Of a DNA stretch of 24,767 nucleotides, positions 7,029 to 15,571 are shown in pieces. The notes under the pieces were generated by a model that saw only the letters and a list, made by a program, of their open reading frames with translations, ran no database searches and had not been told where the DNA came from. The translations under genes were made by a program, and so were the position numbers. This DNA is from CACZQA01 sp050943615 (GTDB taxonomy: Bacteria; Actinomycetota; Coriobacteriia; Coriobacteriales; QAMH01), in the NCBI GenBank assembly GCA_050943615.1, contig JBMNPN010000035.1:1-24767 (forward strand), read 5' to 3'. Positions within the stretch are counted from its first letter, which is position 1; each line of letters opens with the position of its first letter.

Positions 7029-7862
7029 ATGGCCGCCTCCATTCTCCAGGAACTCGCCGCCGCATCGCGCGCACGCGTGGATGCGGCGAAGCTGTCGGCT
7101 TCCCCAAGCGACCTGCACGATCAGGCGCTTGATGCGGCATCTGCGCATCAGGGCAGCCGGCCGTTCTTCGACGCGCTCGCCGCACCAAAGCTGTCGTTCA
7201 TCTGCGAGTGCAAGAAGGCCTCTCCTTCGAAAGGCGTCATCGCCGAGCACTTCCCCTACGTTCAAATCGCAAGGGATTACGAGGCGGCTGGCGCCGATGC
7301 GATCTCGGTGCTCACGGAACCCACGCGCTTTCTGGGCAAGCTCGATTACCTGCGCGAGATATCGCAGGAAACGCATATCCCGACGCTTCGCAAGGATTTC
7401 ATCGTGGATGCCTACCAGATCGATGAGGCGGCGGTGGCGGGCGCGGCAGCCGTCCTGCTCATCTGCGCCATCTTGGACGAGAAGACGCTTGCCGCGTTCA
7501 TCGCACACGCCGACGAGGTGGGGCTTTCGGCCCTCGTGGAGGCCCATGACGAAGGCGAGGTGCAAAAGGCGCTGCGTGCCGGTGCGCGCATCATCGGCGT
7601 GAACAACCGCAACCTGAACAACTTCACGGTGAACTTCGACAATGCGCTCGCGCTTCGCAAGGCCGTGCCCAAAGACGTGCTGTTCGTGGCGGAAAGCGGC
7701 GTGAAGGGCCCAGACGACGTGGCCGTGCTCGCAAAGACGGGCGCGGATGCCGTGCTGGTGGGCGAGGCGCTCATGCGCGCGACGGACAAGGCAGGAACGC
7801 TCGCGTCGTTCAAGCAAGCGGCAGCGCGCGCCGTTGCCGACGGGGGAGGGGAGCGGGCATGA
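7029..7862 (+). CDS. trpC: Indole-3-glycerol phosphate synthase
   Basis: TrpC closes the indole ring, turning carboxyphenylamino-deoxyribulose phosphate into indole-3-glycerol phosphate. The 277-residue (beta/alpha)8 protein shows ECKKASPSKG at 60-69, TLRKDF at 119-124 with the catalytic lysine at 122, the catalytic glutamate at 171 in ALVEAH, NNRN at 192-195 and AESG at 221-224. It is separate from TrpF, unlike the E. coli fusion. The start is one base after the trpD stop. The 3' end overlaps trpF through ATGA. Confidence 0.97.
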   Translation: MAASILQELAAASRARVDAAKLSASPSDLHDQALDAASAHQGSRPFFDALAAPKLSFICECKKASPSKGVIAEHFPYVQIARDYEAAGADAISVLTEPTRFLGKLDYLREISQETHIPTLRKDFIVDAYQIDEAAVAGAAAVLLICAILDEKTLAAFIAHADEVGLSALVEAHDEGEVQKALRAGARIIGVNNRNLNNFTVNFDNALALRKAVPKDVLFVAESGVKGPDDVAVLAKTGADAVLVGEALMRATDKAGTLASFKQAAARAVADGGGERA

Positions 7863-8533
7863 AGAGCACCGCGACCGCACGCCAGCGTCTCGCACGCGAG
7901 TTTCTGCTCGACGCCTCCTATCGGACGCGTGTGAAGTTCTGCGGGCTGAAAACGCAAGGGGACGTGGCCGCCGCAAACCACGTGAAGCCCGACCTGTGCG
8001 GGTTCATCACCGACTACCCCGCCTCGCGGCGCAGCCTCTCGTGCTCCGAGGTGCGCACGCTTGCCGCGCGGGTGGATGCGGGCATCTTCACCGTGAGCGT
8101 GACCGTCAACGCCCCCGTGGCGGACGTGGGTGCTGCCGCCGAAGATGGCATGGTGGACCTGATTCAGCTCCATGGTGACGAGGGCAACGACTACATTGAC
8201 GGCCTGCGCGCTCTCACGAAAGCCGGCATCATCCAGGCGTTTCGCATCGACAGCCCCGCGGATGTCGATAGGGCACGCGCATCCGCGGCCGACATGGTGC
8301 TCTTGGACGCTGGCAGGGGAGAGGGCAGGACGTTCAACTGGAACCTAATCAGCGGGTTCGACCGCCCGTTCATCTTGGCGGGCGGCCTTTCGCCCGAGAA
8401 CGTGGGTGTTGCCATCGAGGAGCTCCATCCCTGGGGCATCGACGTGAGCACGGGCATCGAAACCGACGGAAGCAAAGACGAAGCGAAGATGGCGGCGATC
8501 ATGTCCGCCGTGAGAGGAGCGAGAAGCAAATGA
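7859..8533 (+). CDS. trpF: Phosphoribosylanthranilate isomerase
   Basis: TrpF isomerises phosphoribosylanthranilate to the deoxyribulose form used by TrpC. The 224-residue protein has the catalytic Cys28 in RVKFCGL, LIQLHGDE in the middle, LLDAGRGEG with the likely catalytic Asp150, LAGGLSPEN near 174 and DVSTGIE near 195. It carries about 22 residues before the usual start of the first strand. The start is supported by the ATGA overlap with trpC, so the extension is probably real. It overlaps trpB by four bases. Confidence 0.95.
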   Translation: MKSTATARQRLAREFLLDASYRTRVKFCGLKTQGDVAAANHVKPDLCGFITDYPASRRSLSCSEVRTLAARVDAGIFTVSVTVNAPVADVGAAAEDGMVDLIQLHGDEGNDYIDGLRALTKAGIIQAFRIDSPADVDRARASAADMVLLDAGRGEGRTFNWNLISGFDRPFILAGGLSPENVGVAIEELHPWGIDVSTGIETDGSKDEAKMAAIMSAVRGARSK

Positions 8534-9720
8534 CCAATCCGGAAGGAAGATTCGGCATCCACGGGGGCCAGTACATCCCCGAGACGCTGATGAACGCCGT
8601 CATCGAGCTGGATGAGGCGTACAAGAGGTTCAAGGACGACCCGAAGTTTTGCGCCGAGCTGGCAGACCTACTCGACAACTATGCCAACCGCCCATCAGGG
8701 CTCTACTTCGCCCGGCACATGACCGAGGACCTAGGCGGCGCGAAGATCTACTTCAAGCGCGAGGACCTCAACCACACGGGCGCGCACAAGATCAACAACG
8801 CGCTGGGCCAGTGCCTGCTGGCCAAGTACATGGGAAAGACGCGCGTCATCGCCGAGACCGGCGCCGGGCAGCACGGCGTGGCAACTGCCACGTGCGCGGC
8901 GCTGCTCGGGCTGGAATGCGTGGTCTACATGGGCGTCAAGGACATGGAGCGCCAGGCGCTCAACGTCTACCGCATGCGCCTGCTCGGGGCCGAGGTGCGC
9001 GGCGTGGACTCCGGTACGGGCACGCTCAAGGATGCCGTGTCGGAGACGTTTCGAGAGTGGACCAACCGCATCGACGACACGCACTACGTCATCGGAAGCT
9101 GCATGGGCCCGCATCCTTTTCCCACCATCGTGCGCGATTTCCAGGCCGTCATCTCCAAGGAGATCAAAGAGCAGATGAACGCGGTAGAAGGGCGCAATCC
9201 CGACGCCATCATCGCCTGCGTGGGCGGTGGCTCGAACGCCATCGGCTCGTTCTGCCACTTCATCGACGATGACGAGGTGGCACTCATCGGCTGCGAGGCG
9301 GCAGGACGCGGCATCGACACGTTCGAGACCGCGGCAACGTTGAACACCGGGCGCGAGGGCATCTTTCACGGCATGAAGAGTTACTTCTGCCAGGACGAGT
9401 ACGGGCAGATCGCCCCCGTGTACTCTATCAGTGCCGGTCTGGATTACCCAGGCATCGGGCCCGAGCACGCTTACCTGCACGATATCGGGCGCGCACAGTA
9501 CGTGGCCATCACCGACGAGGAGGCCGTGCGGGCGTTTGAGTACACCAGCCGCATCGAGGGCATCATTCCCGCCATCGAGAGCGCGCATGCCGTGGCCTAT
9601 GCCATGAAACTGGCACCCACAATGGACAAGGACAAGATCGTCGTCATCACGCTCTCGGGCCGCGGCGACAAGGACGTAGCGGCCATCGCGCGCTACCGTG
9701 GGGAGGATATCCATGACTAG
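8530..9720 (+). CDS. trpB: Tryptophan synthase beta chain
   Basis: TrpB condenses indole with serine using pyridoxal phosphate, in a complex with TrpA. The 396-residue protein has the PLP lysine at 87 in HTGAHKINNALGQ, the catalytic Glu109 in ETGAGQHG, and the phosphate-binding GGGSNA near 232. Length and numbering match the standard TrpB1 type that partners TrpA, not the longer TrpB2. The start codon overlaps the trpF stop (ATGA) and the end overlaps trpA by eight bases. Confidence 0.98.
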   Translation: MTNPEGRFGIHGGQYIPETLMNAVIELDEAYKRFKDDPKFCAELADLLDNYANRPSGLYFARHMTEDLGGAKIYFKREDLNHTGAHKINNALGQCLLAKYMGKTRVIAETGAGQHGVATATCAALLGLECVVYMGVKDMERQALNVYRMRLLGAEVRGVDSGTGTLKDAVSETFREWTNRIDDTHYVIGSCMGPHPFPTIVRDFQAVISKEIKEQMNAVEGRNPDAIIACVGGGSNAIGSFCHFIDDDEVALIGCEAAGRGIDTFETAATLNTGREGIFHGMKSYFCQDEYGQIAPVYSISAGLDYPGIGPEHAYLHDIGRAQYVAITDEEAVRAFEYTSRIEGIIPAIESAHAVAYAMKLAPTMDKDKIVVITLSGRGDKDVAAIARYRGEDIHD

Positions 9721-10504
9721 AACAGCCGACGCCTTTGCCAGGGGAAAGGCATTCATTCCGTTCGTCACGGCAGGCGACCCCGACCTGGCCACCACCGCCA
9801 AGCTCGTGCGCGCCATGGCCGCATCCGGCGCCGACCTCATCGAGATCGGTATTCCGTTCTCCGACCCCACGGCAGAGGGAGTGACCATCCAGCAGGCCAA
9901 CCTGCGCTCGCTTTCCGTCGGCACCACCACCGACGGTGTGTTCGACCTCGTGCGCGACCTGCGCCAGGGAAAGACCGGTGAACCCGTCACCATCCCACTT
10001 GCCTTCATGACCTACGCCAACGTGGTGTTCTCGTACGGCAGCGAGCGGTTCCTCAGCACCTGCGAGGAGATCGGCATGAACGCGCTCATCTTGCCCGACG
10101 TGCCCTTCGAGGAGAAAGGCGAGTTCGATGGCGTGTGCAAAGAACATGGCATCGACCTGGTGAGCCTCATCGCCCCCACGTCGCACGAGCGCATCAAGAT
10201 GATCGCTCGCGAGGCGTCCGGGTTCGTCTACTGCGTAAGCTCGCTTGGCGTGACGGGAACGCGCGTGCATATCACCACCGACATCGGCGCCATGGTCGAG
10301 CTCGTGCGCGCGGCAACGGATGTGCCCGTTGCCGTGGGGTTCGGCATCTCCAACCCCGCACAGGCGGCCGACATGGCGGCGAAATCGGACGGCGCCATCG
10401 TGGGCAGCGCTATCGTGAACATCGTCGCCGAGAAGGGGAGGGACGCGGTAGAAGACGTGTCCGCCTTCGTCAAGGAGATGGCAGACGCCGTGCACCAAGC
10501 GTAG
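9713..10504 (+). CDS. trpA: Tryptophan synthase alpha chain
   Basis: TrpA cleaves indole-3-glycerol phosphate to indole and glyceraldehyde-3-phosphate and passes indole to TrpB. The 263-residue TIM barrel has PFVTAGDPD at 16-24 and the catalytic Glu44 in LIEIG (Glu49 in E. coli). At the position of E. coli Asp60 it has Glu55 (FSDPTAEG instead of FSDPLADG), a conservative change in the active site. Later signatures are SSLGVTGTR, VGFGIS and IVGSAIV. ATG 9713 is chosen because GGGGAGG lies six bases upstream; it overlaps the end of trpB. It is the last gene of the operon, followed by a long hairpin. Confidence 0.97.
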   Translation: MTRTADAFARGKAFIPFVTAGDPDLATTAKLVRAMAASGADLIEIGIPFSDPTAEGVTIQQANLRSLSVGTTTDGVFDLVRDLRQGKTGEPVTIPLAFMTYANVVFSYGSERFLSTCEEIGMNALILPDVPFEEKGEFDGVCKEHGIDLVSLIAPTSHERIKMIAREASGFVYCVSSLGVTGTRVHITTDIGAMVELVRAATDVPVAVGFGISNPAQAADMAAKSDGAIVGSAIVNIVAEKGRDAVEDVSAFVKEMADAVHQA

Positions 10505-10528
10505 CGGCGCCGAAAACAGCGTAGACAG

Positions 10529-10562
10529 GGCGGGTGTCTCGGGTGCTATCGAGATGCCCGCC
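10529..10562 (+). terminator. Long hairpin after trpA
   Basis: GGCGGGTGTCTCG (10529-10541) pairs with CGAGATGCCCGCC (10550-10562) over 13 positions, two of them G-U, around an 8-base loop. It begins 25 bases after the trpA stop. No T run follows on the + strand, so it may end transcription only in part or protect the 3' end. The MarR gene converges from the other side. Confidence 0.6.
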
Positions 10563-10659
10563 AACTCGCGCTAGATGCATTTCAATCGCGGGATATCTGG
10601 GATACGAAAAGGGGCATATCTTCGATTTCCATCATGACCTGATGCTTTTCTAACGCACC

Positions 10660-11100
10660 TTATTCCAAAGATTGCCTGTTGATCCGCTCGAGCATATCAT
10701 GAAATGGTCCCCGCTCTTCCTCTCGGAGCGCGCTGAGGATTCGTTCCTCCTCGTTCTTGCGCACCGTTCGGGAATCATCGACCAGCCTTTTCCCCTTCTC
10801 CGTCAGCTTTGCCGTTTTGGCGCGCCCAGAGTTTGCGGGCTCTATCACGATCATGTGTTTTTCCGCAAGCCGGCTCATGATCCCTGAGACGGTCGGCTGC
10901 GATGTCTGAAAGTGCCGCTGCGCATCCTTGAAAAGCACGGGACCGCCTTTCTGGTCGAGAAATTCCAGATATCGGAACTGGGATGCGGTCAGGTCCCGCT
11001 CATGCAGAATCCTGTTCGAACGACTTTCAATACGGTCGGAAATCAGCTTGATCAGCATGCCGCAGTCGGTATGTTCTTCGCTATTGTTCTCCACACGCAC
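10660..11100 (-). CDS. MarR-family transcriptional regulator
   Basis: This 146-residue winged-helix protein has the MarR layout: an N-terminal helix for dimerisation, then LTASQFRYLEFL, FQTSQPTVSGIMSRLAEK as recognition helix (about 65-83), and the wing around NSGRAKTAKLTEKGKRL (90-106). The assumed start is GTG 11100, with GGAG a few bases upstream; Met codons further in would remove the first helix. It begins 20 bases inside the end of the MATE pump gene, so the two are translated together from the promoter near 12572. The most likely role is repression of its own operon through the repeat at 12530-12561, relieved by a pump substrate. Confidence 0.88.
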   Translation of the reverse strand: MRVENNSEEHTDCGMLIKLISDRIESRSNRILHERDLTASQFRYLEFLDQKGGPVLFKDAQRHFQTSQPTVSGIMSRLAEKHMIVIEPANSGRAKTAKLTEKGKRLVDDSRTVRKNEEERILSALREEERGPFHDMLERINRQSLE

Positions 11101-12478
11101 TCATCTCCGCTACGCCGCCTTCGGATGCTCCCAATTCTTTCGGAGGCCTTGAGACTACTATTCTATATACGACAACGTTCAAAATCAGCGACAGGACATC
11201 CGCCACAGGCTGTGCCCATGCAAGCCCCGTCATCCCCATGGCATTCTCCAATATGAAGACAAAGGGAATGTAGATCAGACCCTGCCTGCAGAGCGAGATT
11301 AAGAAGGACGGTCCCGCCGCTCCAATTGCCTGCAGCGCATTCATCAGAGTATAGAACGCTCCGAAAAGCCATGCGGTCGTGAGCATGATTCTCGAGAACT
11401 GCGTTCCGAGAGACAACGCCTCGTCGTCTGTCAGGAACGCTGAGACGATTTGCGATGCGAACACATAGCAGAGGACCGTGAGAGCCGAGCACAAGACCAG
11501 CGAGAAAACGATGGAGAAACGAAGCGATTTCTGGAATCTCTCTTTGTTCCGGGCGCCGTAGCAATAGCCGAGAAGCGGCTGGATCCCCTGCCCAATGCCT
11601 ATGCCGACCAGCGAGACGATCATCAGCACCTTTGCCGAAACGCCATATGCCGCAACTGCCATATCGCCGTATCCGGACATGCAGCTGTTGGTGATGATCT
11701 GGGAGACGCTCATCAGAATATTGCCGAGTGCGGCTGGAATGCCAATCGACAGCACGCCGCTGCAGATCTTATCTTTCATGCTGAAGTCACGTAAGCTGAT
11801 GCTGAGAATCGACTTCCCTCGCCAGAAGTAAACCAGATAGTAGAGTGCTCCGACCATGTTTCCAATCACCGTTGCGATAGCCGCACCAGCGACGCCCCAG
11901 CCGAACACGAGAATAAAAACTGGGTCGAGGACCACGTTCAGGAGGTTACCGATGAGGGTTCCCATCATGGCTGTTGTGGATTTCCCTTCTGCTCGGATGA
12001 TATTCGTGTAGCAGTTGGAAATGATGGAGAAGATTCCGCTCAGGGATACGATGCTCAGATAGGTCTCCGTATAACCAAGCGTTTCCGCACTTGCGCCGAG
12101 CAAGATGGAAAGGGGCTCCGCAAAGACAAGGAGCAAGATGGAACAGACGGCACCGACGGCAACGCCTATCCATAGGCAGAAGGAACAGACTCTTTTTGCG
12201 TATCCTGTCCTTCCCGCTCCCAGTGCTCGGGAAATCAGGGAGGTGCCGCCCATCCCGAACAGCGTTCCGATAGACATGAACAGGAGAAACACCGGGGTGG
12301 CGAGGTTTACTGCAGCAACCATGTAGTCATTATTTGTCTGTCCGATAAAGAAAGTATCTGCAAGGTTGTAGATAAGGACCATGATCATTGCCGCGATTGC
12401 AGGCACGACATTTCTGAGTACTGCGGACCCGACTGACCCCGAGGTAAAACTATCAAGTGAAGATTGTTCCTTTCGCAT
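11081..12478 (-). CDS. MATE-family multidrug efflux transporter
   Basis: This 465-residue protein is hydrophobic throughout, with about twelve membrane segments. It has the MATE features PAIAAMIMVLIYNLADTFFI at about 26-45 and GTLFGMGGTSLISRALGAGR at about 72-91, with the related LLGYCYGARNKERF in the second half. MATE pumps export cationic or aromatic compounds in exchange for sodium or protons. The sequence looks closest to the MepA/DinF-like branch, which I infer from general pattern only. Start ATG 12478 has AAGGAGAAGGAC directly upstream. It is the first gene of an operon with the MarR gene, a known pairing (as with MepA and MepR). Substrates unknown. Confidence 0.92.
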   Translation of the reverse strand: MRKEQSSLDSFTSGSVGSAVLRNVVPAIAAMIMVLIYNLADTFFIGQTNNDYMVAAVNLATPVFLLFMSIGTLFGMGGTSLISRALGAGRTGYAKRVCSFCLWIGVAVGAVCSILLLVFAEPLSILLGASAETLGYTETYLSIVSLSGIFSIISNCYTNIIRAEGKSTTAMMGTLIGNLLNVVLDPVFILVFGWGVAGAAIATVIGNMVGALYYLVYFWRGKSILSISLRDFSMKDKICSGVLSIGIPAALGNILMSVSQIITNSCMSGYGDMAVAAYGVSAKVLMIVSLVGIGIGQGIQPLLGYCYGARNKERFQKSLRFSIVFSLVLCSALTVLCYVFASQIVSAFLTDDEALSLGTQFSRIMLTTAWLFGAFYTLMNALQAIGAAGPSFLISLCRQGLIYIPFVFILENAMGMTGLAWAQPVADVLSLILNVVVYRIVVSRPPKELGASEGGVAEMSACGEQ

Positions 12479-12529
12479 GTCCTTCTCCTTCTTTTACCAA
12501 GACCTCTGCCAGTCCAAATAGTGTTTCCT

Positions 12530-12594
12530 GCATGCTATGATAGCGTGATATCATAGCATGCTATTTTATATACCTGATCTGTCTGTGATGTCAA
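12530..12594 (-). promoter_or_regulatory. MATE-marR promoter with 13-bp inverted repeat operator
   Basis: On the - strand, TTGACA (12589-12594) and TATATA (12567-12572) are 16 bases apart, a near-consensus promoter. Just downstream, GCATGCTATGATA (12530-12542) and TATCATAGCATGC (12549-12561) are exact reverse complements around GCGTGA. The repeat covers the expected transcription start, so a bound regulator would block initiation. The MarR protein of the same operon is the obvious candidate. Confidence 0.85.
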
Positions 12595-12734
12595 GACATG
12601 AAAATGGCCTATAGCTTCCTTGCTTCATATCTGGGCGAGGTGATGGAGAGAAACAAGCCTGTTACAACTCTGGGGGCGCTATTGCGGTTGTCCTGATTCC
12701 GCATTAGAACAAAATATAGAAAGAGGCGGTATCT

Positions 12735-15008
12735 ATGGGCAGGCATACGATCATCGTTGCAAACCGACTCCCTTACCATCTCGTTTCAGATGCAGAATCC
12801 GGAGTTTCTAACACAACATTAGGTGGCTCGCTCGTTGCAAGCGATGGGGGACTTGCCTCGGCGCTCCGCTCGCTTCACGAAAATCAGGGCAATCTGTGGA
12901 TCGGCGAGTCGGATCTTCCGGCATCCGAGGCGAAAACGGCACGTGCGAAGGAATACGAGCGGCGGCTCTCCGACGCCGGATGCGTTCCCGTCTATCTCAC
13001 CAAGGAGGAACAGCGCGGGTACTACGAGCAGTTCTCCAACTCGACGCTCTGGCCGCTGTTCCACGATTTTCCGCAATACGCGCTTTTCGATGCAGACTCG
13101 TGGGAGGTCTACGTTCAGGTCAACCGCAAGTTCTGCGATGCAGTCACCGCGGTTGCCAGGCCCGGCGACATCATATGGGTGCACGATTACCATTTGATGC
13201 TTCTACCGCAGATGCTGCGCGAGGAGATTCCCGATGCGCTCATCGGATTCTTCCTACACATCCCGTTTCCCGATTATGAGACGTTCCGGATGCTCCCCTG
13301 GCGCGAGCAGGTGCTCGAAGGGGTGCTCGGAGCAGATCTGGTGGGCTTTCACACCTACGATTACGTGCGGCACTTCCTCTCGAGCTGCGCGAGGGTGCTC
13401 GGGCTCGATAACCGCATGGGGTCGATGCTCGTCGACGGGCGGCAGGTACGTGCCGACGTGTTCCCGCTCGGAATCGACTACGAGCGCTATGCCAGTGCGG
13501 GTCGAAGCGAGCGCACGGAGTCGATCGGCGAGCGACTGATCCCCATTACGGGGCAGGACATGCCGCCGGTGAAGAACCTTCTGTCGGTCGGCAGGCTCGA
13601 CTACACGAAGGGCGTCCCCGAGCTGCTGCGCGCATACGACGCCTTCCTCGAGCGGTATCCGGAATGGCGCCAGCGCGTGTTGCTCTCGCTCGTAATGGTG
13701 CCGTCGCGCGAGGTCGTGCAGTCTTACGCCGACCTCAAGCGCGAGGTCGACGAGCTGGTTGGCCGCATAAACGGCAAGTTCGCGCGTCCTCACTGGGCGC
13801 CGATCCGCTACTACTACCGATCGCTCGACTTCGATGACCTGATCGCCGCCTATCGCGCCTGCGACGTCATGCTCGTGACGCCGCTGCGTGACGGCATGAA
13901 CCTCGTCTGCAAAGAGTATCTCGCCGTGCGCGACGGCGGAACCGGCGTGCTGGTTCTCTCGGAGATGGCGGGTGCGGCAGGCGAGCTTTCCGAGGCTCTT
14001 CTCGTCAACCCGTTCGACCGGGACTCGATTGTCGAGGCAATCCGTCGGGCGCTCACGATGCCGGAGGCCGAACAGCGTCATCGCAACGGGATGATGCGAC
14101 GGCGTCTTGCCCGCTACACGTCGGCGCGTTGGGCAAGCGAATTTATGGACGCCCTCGATGAGGTGCGCGATGCACAGCTGACGCTTGACGCGCGGCTGGT
14201 CGGGCCAGAAGTTGAAAAGAAGATGCACAATGCATACGTCCAAGCGGGAAAGGTCGGGTCGCGGCGCACGATTCTGCTCGACTACGACGGCACGCTCGTT
14301 CCATTCAGTGCGGACCCAGCTTCGACGGTTCCCGATGACGAGCTTCTTTCGCTTCTCGGGCGTCTTGCAGCAGACCCGCTCAACGACGTGGCAATTCTCT
14401 CTGGCCGTGACAAGGAGACGCTTACCACGTGGTTCTCGGATCTGGATATCGACCTGGTCGCCGAGCACGGCGCGTGGATGTGGTCGCGCGACGGTGGTTC
14501 TTCCGAGAGCGGTTCCGCCGACCAGCCCTCGGGATCGTGGGTGGCGCTTGCCCCGCTCGATGACTCGTGGATGCCCCGCGTCCGCGAGCTTTTGCAGGAC
14601 TTCGTCGATAGGACGCCGGGCTCGCTGCTCGAGGAGAAGGACTATTCGCTCGTGTGGCATTACCGGGCATGCAGCCGCGAGCTTGCGGAACGGCGCGTCG
14701 ATGAGCTGCGCTCGGAGCTCACCGACGTCGTGGGGGACATGGGCTTGCAGCTTGCATTCGGGAACAAGGTCGTCGAGGTCAAGCTCGCAAACGTCGACAA
14801 GGGGTCGGCGGCGCACTGGTGGTACGCGCGTGAGGGTACCGGCTTCACGCTTGTCGCCGGCGACGACATGACCGACGAAGACATGTTCCGCACCGCTCCC
14901 GAGGGTGCCTGGACCGTGAAGGTGGGTTCCGATCCGACGCAAGCCCGCTGGTCCGTGCGCGATTGCCACCAGATGCGCGCGCTGCTCGAAAAGCTGCTCG
15001 AGCCTTAG
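12735..15008 (+). CDS. otsAB: Bifunctional trehalose-6-phosphate synthase/phosphatase
   Basis: One 757-residue chain carries both steps of trehalose synthesis from UDP-glucose and glucose-6-phosphate. Residues about 4-470 are a GT20 glycosyltransferase: IIVANRLPYHL at the start, VHDYHLMLLPQMLR near 150, FFLHIPFPDYE, VGRLDYTKGV near 284 and LRDGMNLVCKEY near 383. Residues about 510-750 are a HAD-type phosphatase with DYDGT near 516, AILSGRD near 555, LVAEHGAW and AGDDMTDED near 709. Fusion of the two is common in eukaryotes and found in some bacteria. The start at 12735 follows AGGCGG. It is a single-gene unit, divergent from the MATE operon. It likely supports osmotic, cold or acid tolerance; the regulation is not visible. 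The gene symbol is descriptive of the fusion. Confidence 0.95.
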   Translation: MGRHTIIVANRLPYHLVSDAESGVSNTTLGGSLVASDGGLASALRSLHENQGNLWIGESDLPASEAKTARAKEYERRLSDAGCVPVYLTKEEQRGYYEQFSNSTLWPLFHDFPQYALFDADSWEVYVQVNRKFCDAVTAVARPGDIIWVHDYHLMLLPQMLREEIPDALIGFFLHIPFPDYETFRMLPWREQVLEGVLGADLVGFHTYDYVRHFLSSCARVLGLDNRMGSMLVDGRQVRADVFPLGIDYERYASAGRSERTESIGERLIPITGQDMPPVKNLLSVGRLDYTKGVPELLRAYDAFLERYPEWRQRVLLSLVMVPSREVVQSYADLKREVDELVGRINGKFARPHWAPIRYYYRSLDFDDLIAAYRACDVMLVTPLRDGMNLVCKEYLAVRDGGTGVLVLSEMAGAAGELSEALLVNPFDRDSIVEAIRRALTMPEAEQRHRNGMMRRRLARYTSARWASEFMDALDEVRDAQLTLDARLVGPEVEKKMHNAYVQAGKVGSRRTILLDYDGTLVPFSADPASTVPDDELLSLLGRLAADPLNDVAILSGRDKETLTTWFSDLDIDLVAEHGAWMWSRDGGSSESGSADQPSGSWVALAPLDDSWMPRVRELLQDFVDRTPGSLLEEKDYSLVWHYRACSRELAERRVDELRSELTDVVGDMGLQLAFGNKVVEVKLANVDKGSAAHWWYAREGTGFTLVAGDDMTDEDMFRTAPEGAWTVKVGSDPTQARWSVRDCHQMRALLEKLLEP

Positions 15009-15077
15009 ACGAGAAAGCGCTGGCGGAGGTCCATTACCGGAGAGCTGTCCCATTCCCGAAAAACTTTACAATCACCG

Positions 15078-15410
15078 TCACAGCCGGTGTTCATCGCCCC
15101 ATTCGCACATCTGGTCGAGGATGGGCATCAGGGACTTGCCCCGCTCGGTTAGCGAATACTCGACCTTCGGCGGAACTTGGGGATACTCCTCACGGTGGAC
15201 CAGCTGGTCGCGCTGGAGCTCCTTGAGCGTCGAGCTGAGCGTCTTGTAGGAGATGCCCCCGATATAGCGCTGCATCTCGTTGAAGCGCACCACGCCGAAC
15301 TCCATCAGGGTGTAGAGGATCGTCATCTTGTACTTGCCGTTGATCAGCGACAACGTGTAGCTGAACCCGGTCTCGCCCAGGCTCTCATCGGATATGCAGC
15401 GCTTGCTCAT
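15078..15410 (-). CDS. HxlR-family transcriptional regulator
   Basis: This 110-residue winged-helix protein has the HxlR signature: LINGKYKMTILYTL (about 22-35), RFNEMQRYIGGISYKTLSST (42-61) as the DNA-reading helix, LKELQRDQLVHREEYPQVPP and VEYSLTERGKSLMPIL. Cys5 sits where YodB and HypR of Bacillus subtilis have their redox-sensing cysteine, so it may respond to quinones, aldehydes or disulfide stress. Start ATG 15410 has GAGG seven bases upstream. It is divergent from two flavoprotein genes (15572 and 16201), which are its likely targets. Confidence 0.93.
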   Translation of the reverse strand: MSKRCISDESLGETGFSYTLSLINGKYKMTILYTLMEFGVVRFNEMQRYIGGISYKTLSSTLKELQRDQLVHREEYPQVPPKVEYSLTERGKSLMPILDQMCEWGDEHRL

Positions 15411-15427
15411 ATACTTACCTCAATGCT

Positions 15428-15452
15428 AGTACATTACTTCGATGTGCGTACT
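15428..15452. promoter_or_regulatory. Inverted repeat upstream of the HxlR gene
   Basis: AGTAC (15428-15432) and GTACT (15448-15452) are reverse complements 15 bases apart, in the gap between the divergent HxlR and flavoprotein genes. HxlR/YodB-type operators also carry spaced TAC/GTA arms. The arms are short, so this is a candidate only. Confidence 0.45.
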
Positions 15453-15571
15453 TTCAGAAATTACAGTTTTAGCCTACGTTGTACCATGCTAGATGTCAAA
15501 CATCAGGGTATCCGCAGGAAGTCGCAGCTGGACCACGGGTACCCCCGCAGATGAGCGAAGGAGCGTCGAAG

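Noticed and set aside
5963..7042. 359-codon - strand frame
   Set aside because: It is the shadow of trpD; composition is biased to Arg, Val and His with no family pattern.
8731..10008. 425-codon - strand frame
   Set aside because: Shadow of trpB and trpA, which have full catalytic motifs.
12598..12696. 32-codon + strand frame upstream of the trehalose gene
   Set aside because: No ribosome site or known family; it begins beside the divergent MATE promoter and is probably chance.
13254..15053. 599-codon - strand frame
   Set aside because: Shadow of the trehalose synthase/phosphatase gene; high GC keeps this frame open.
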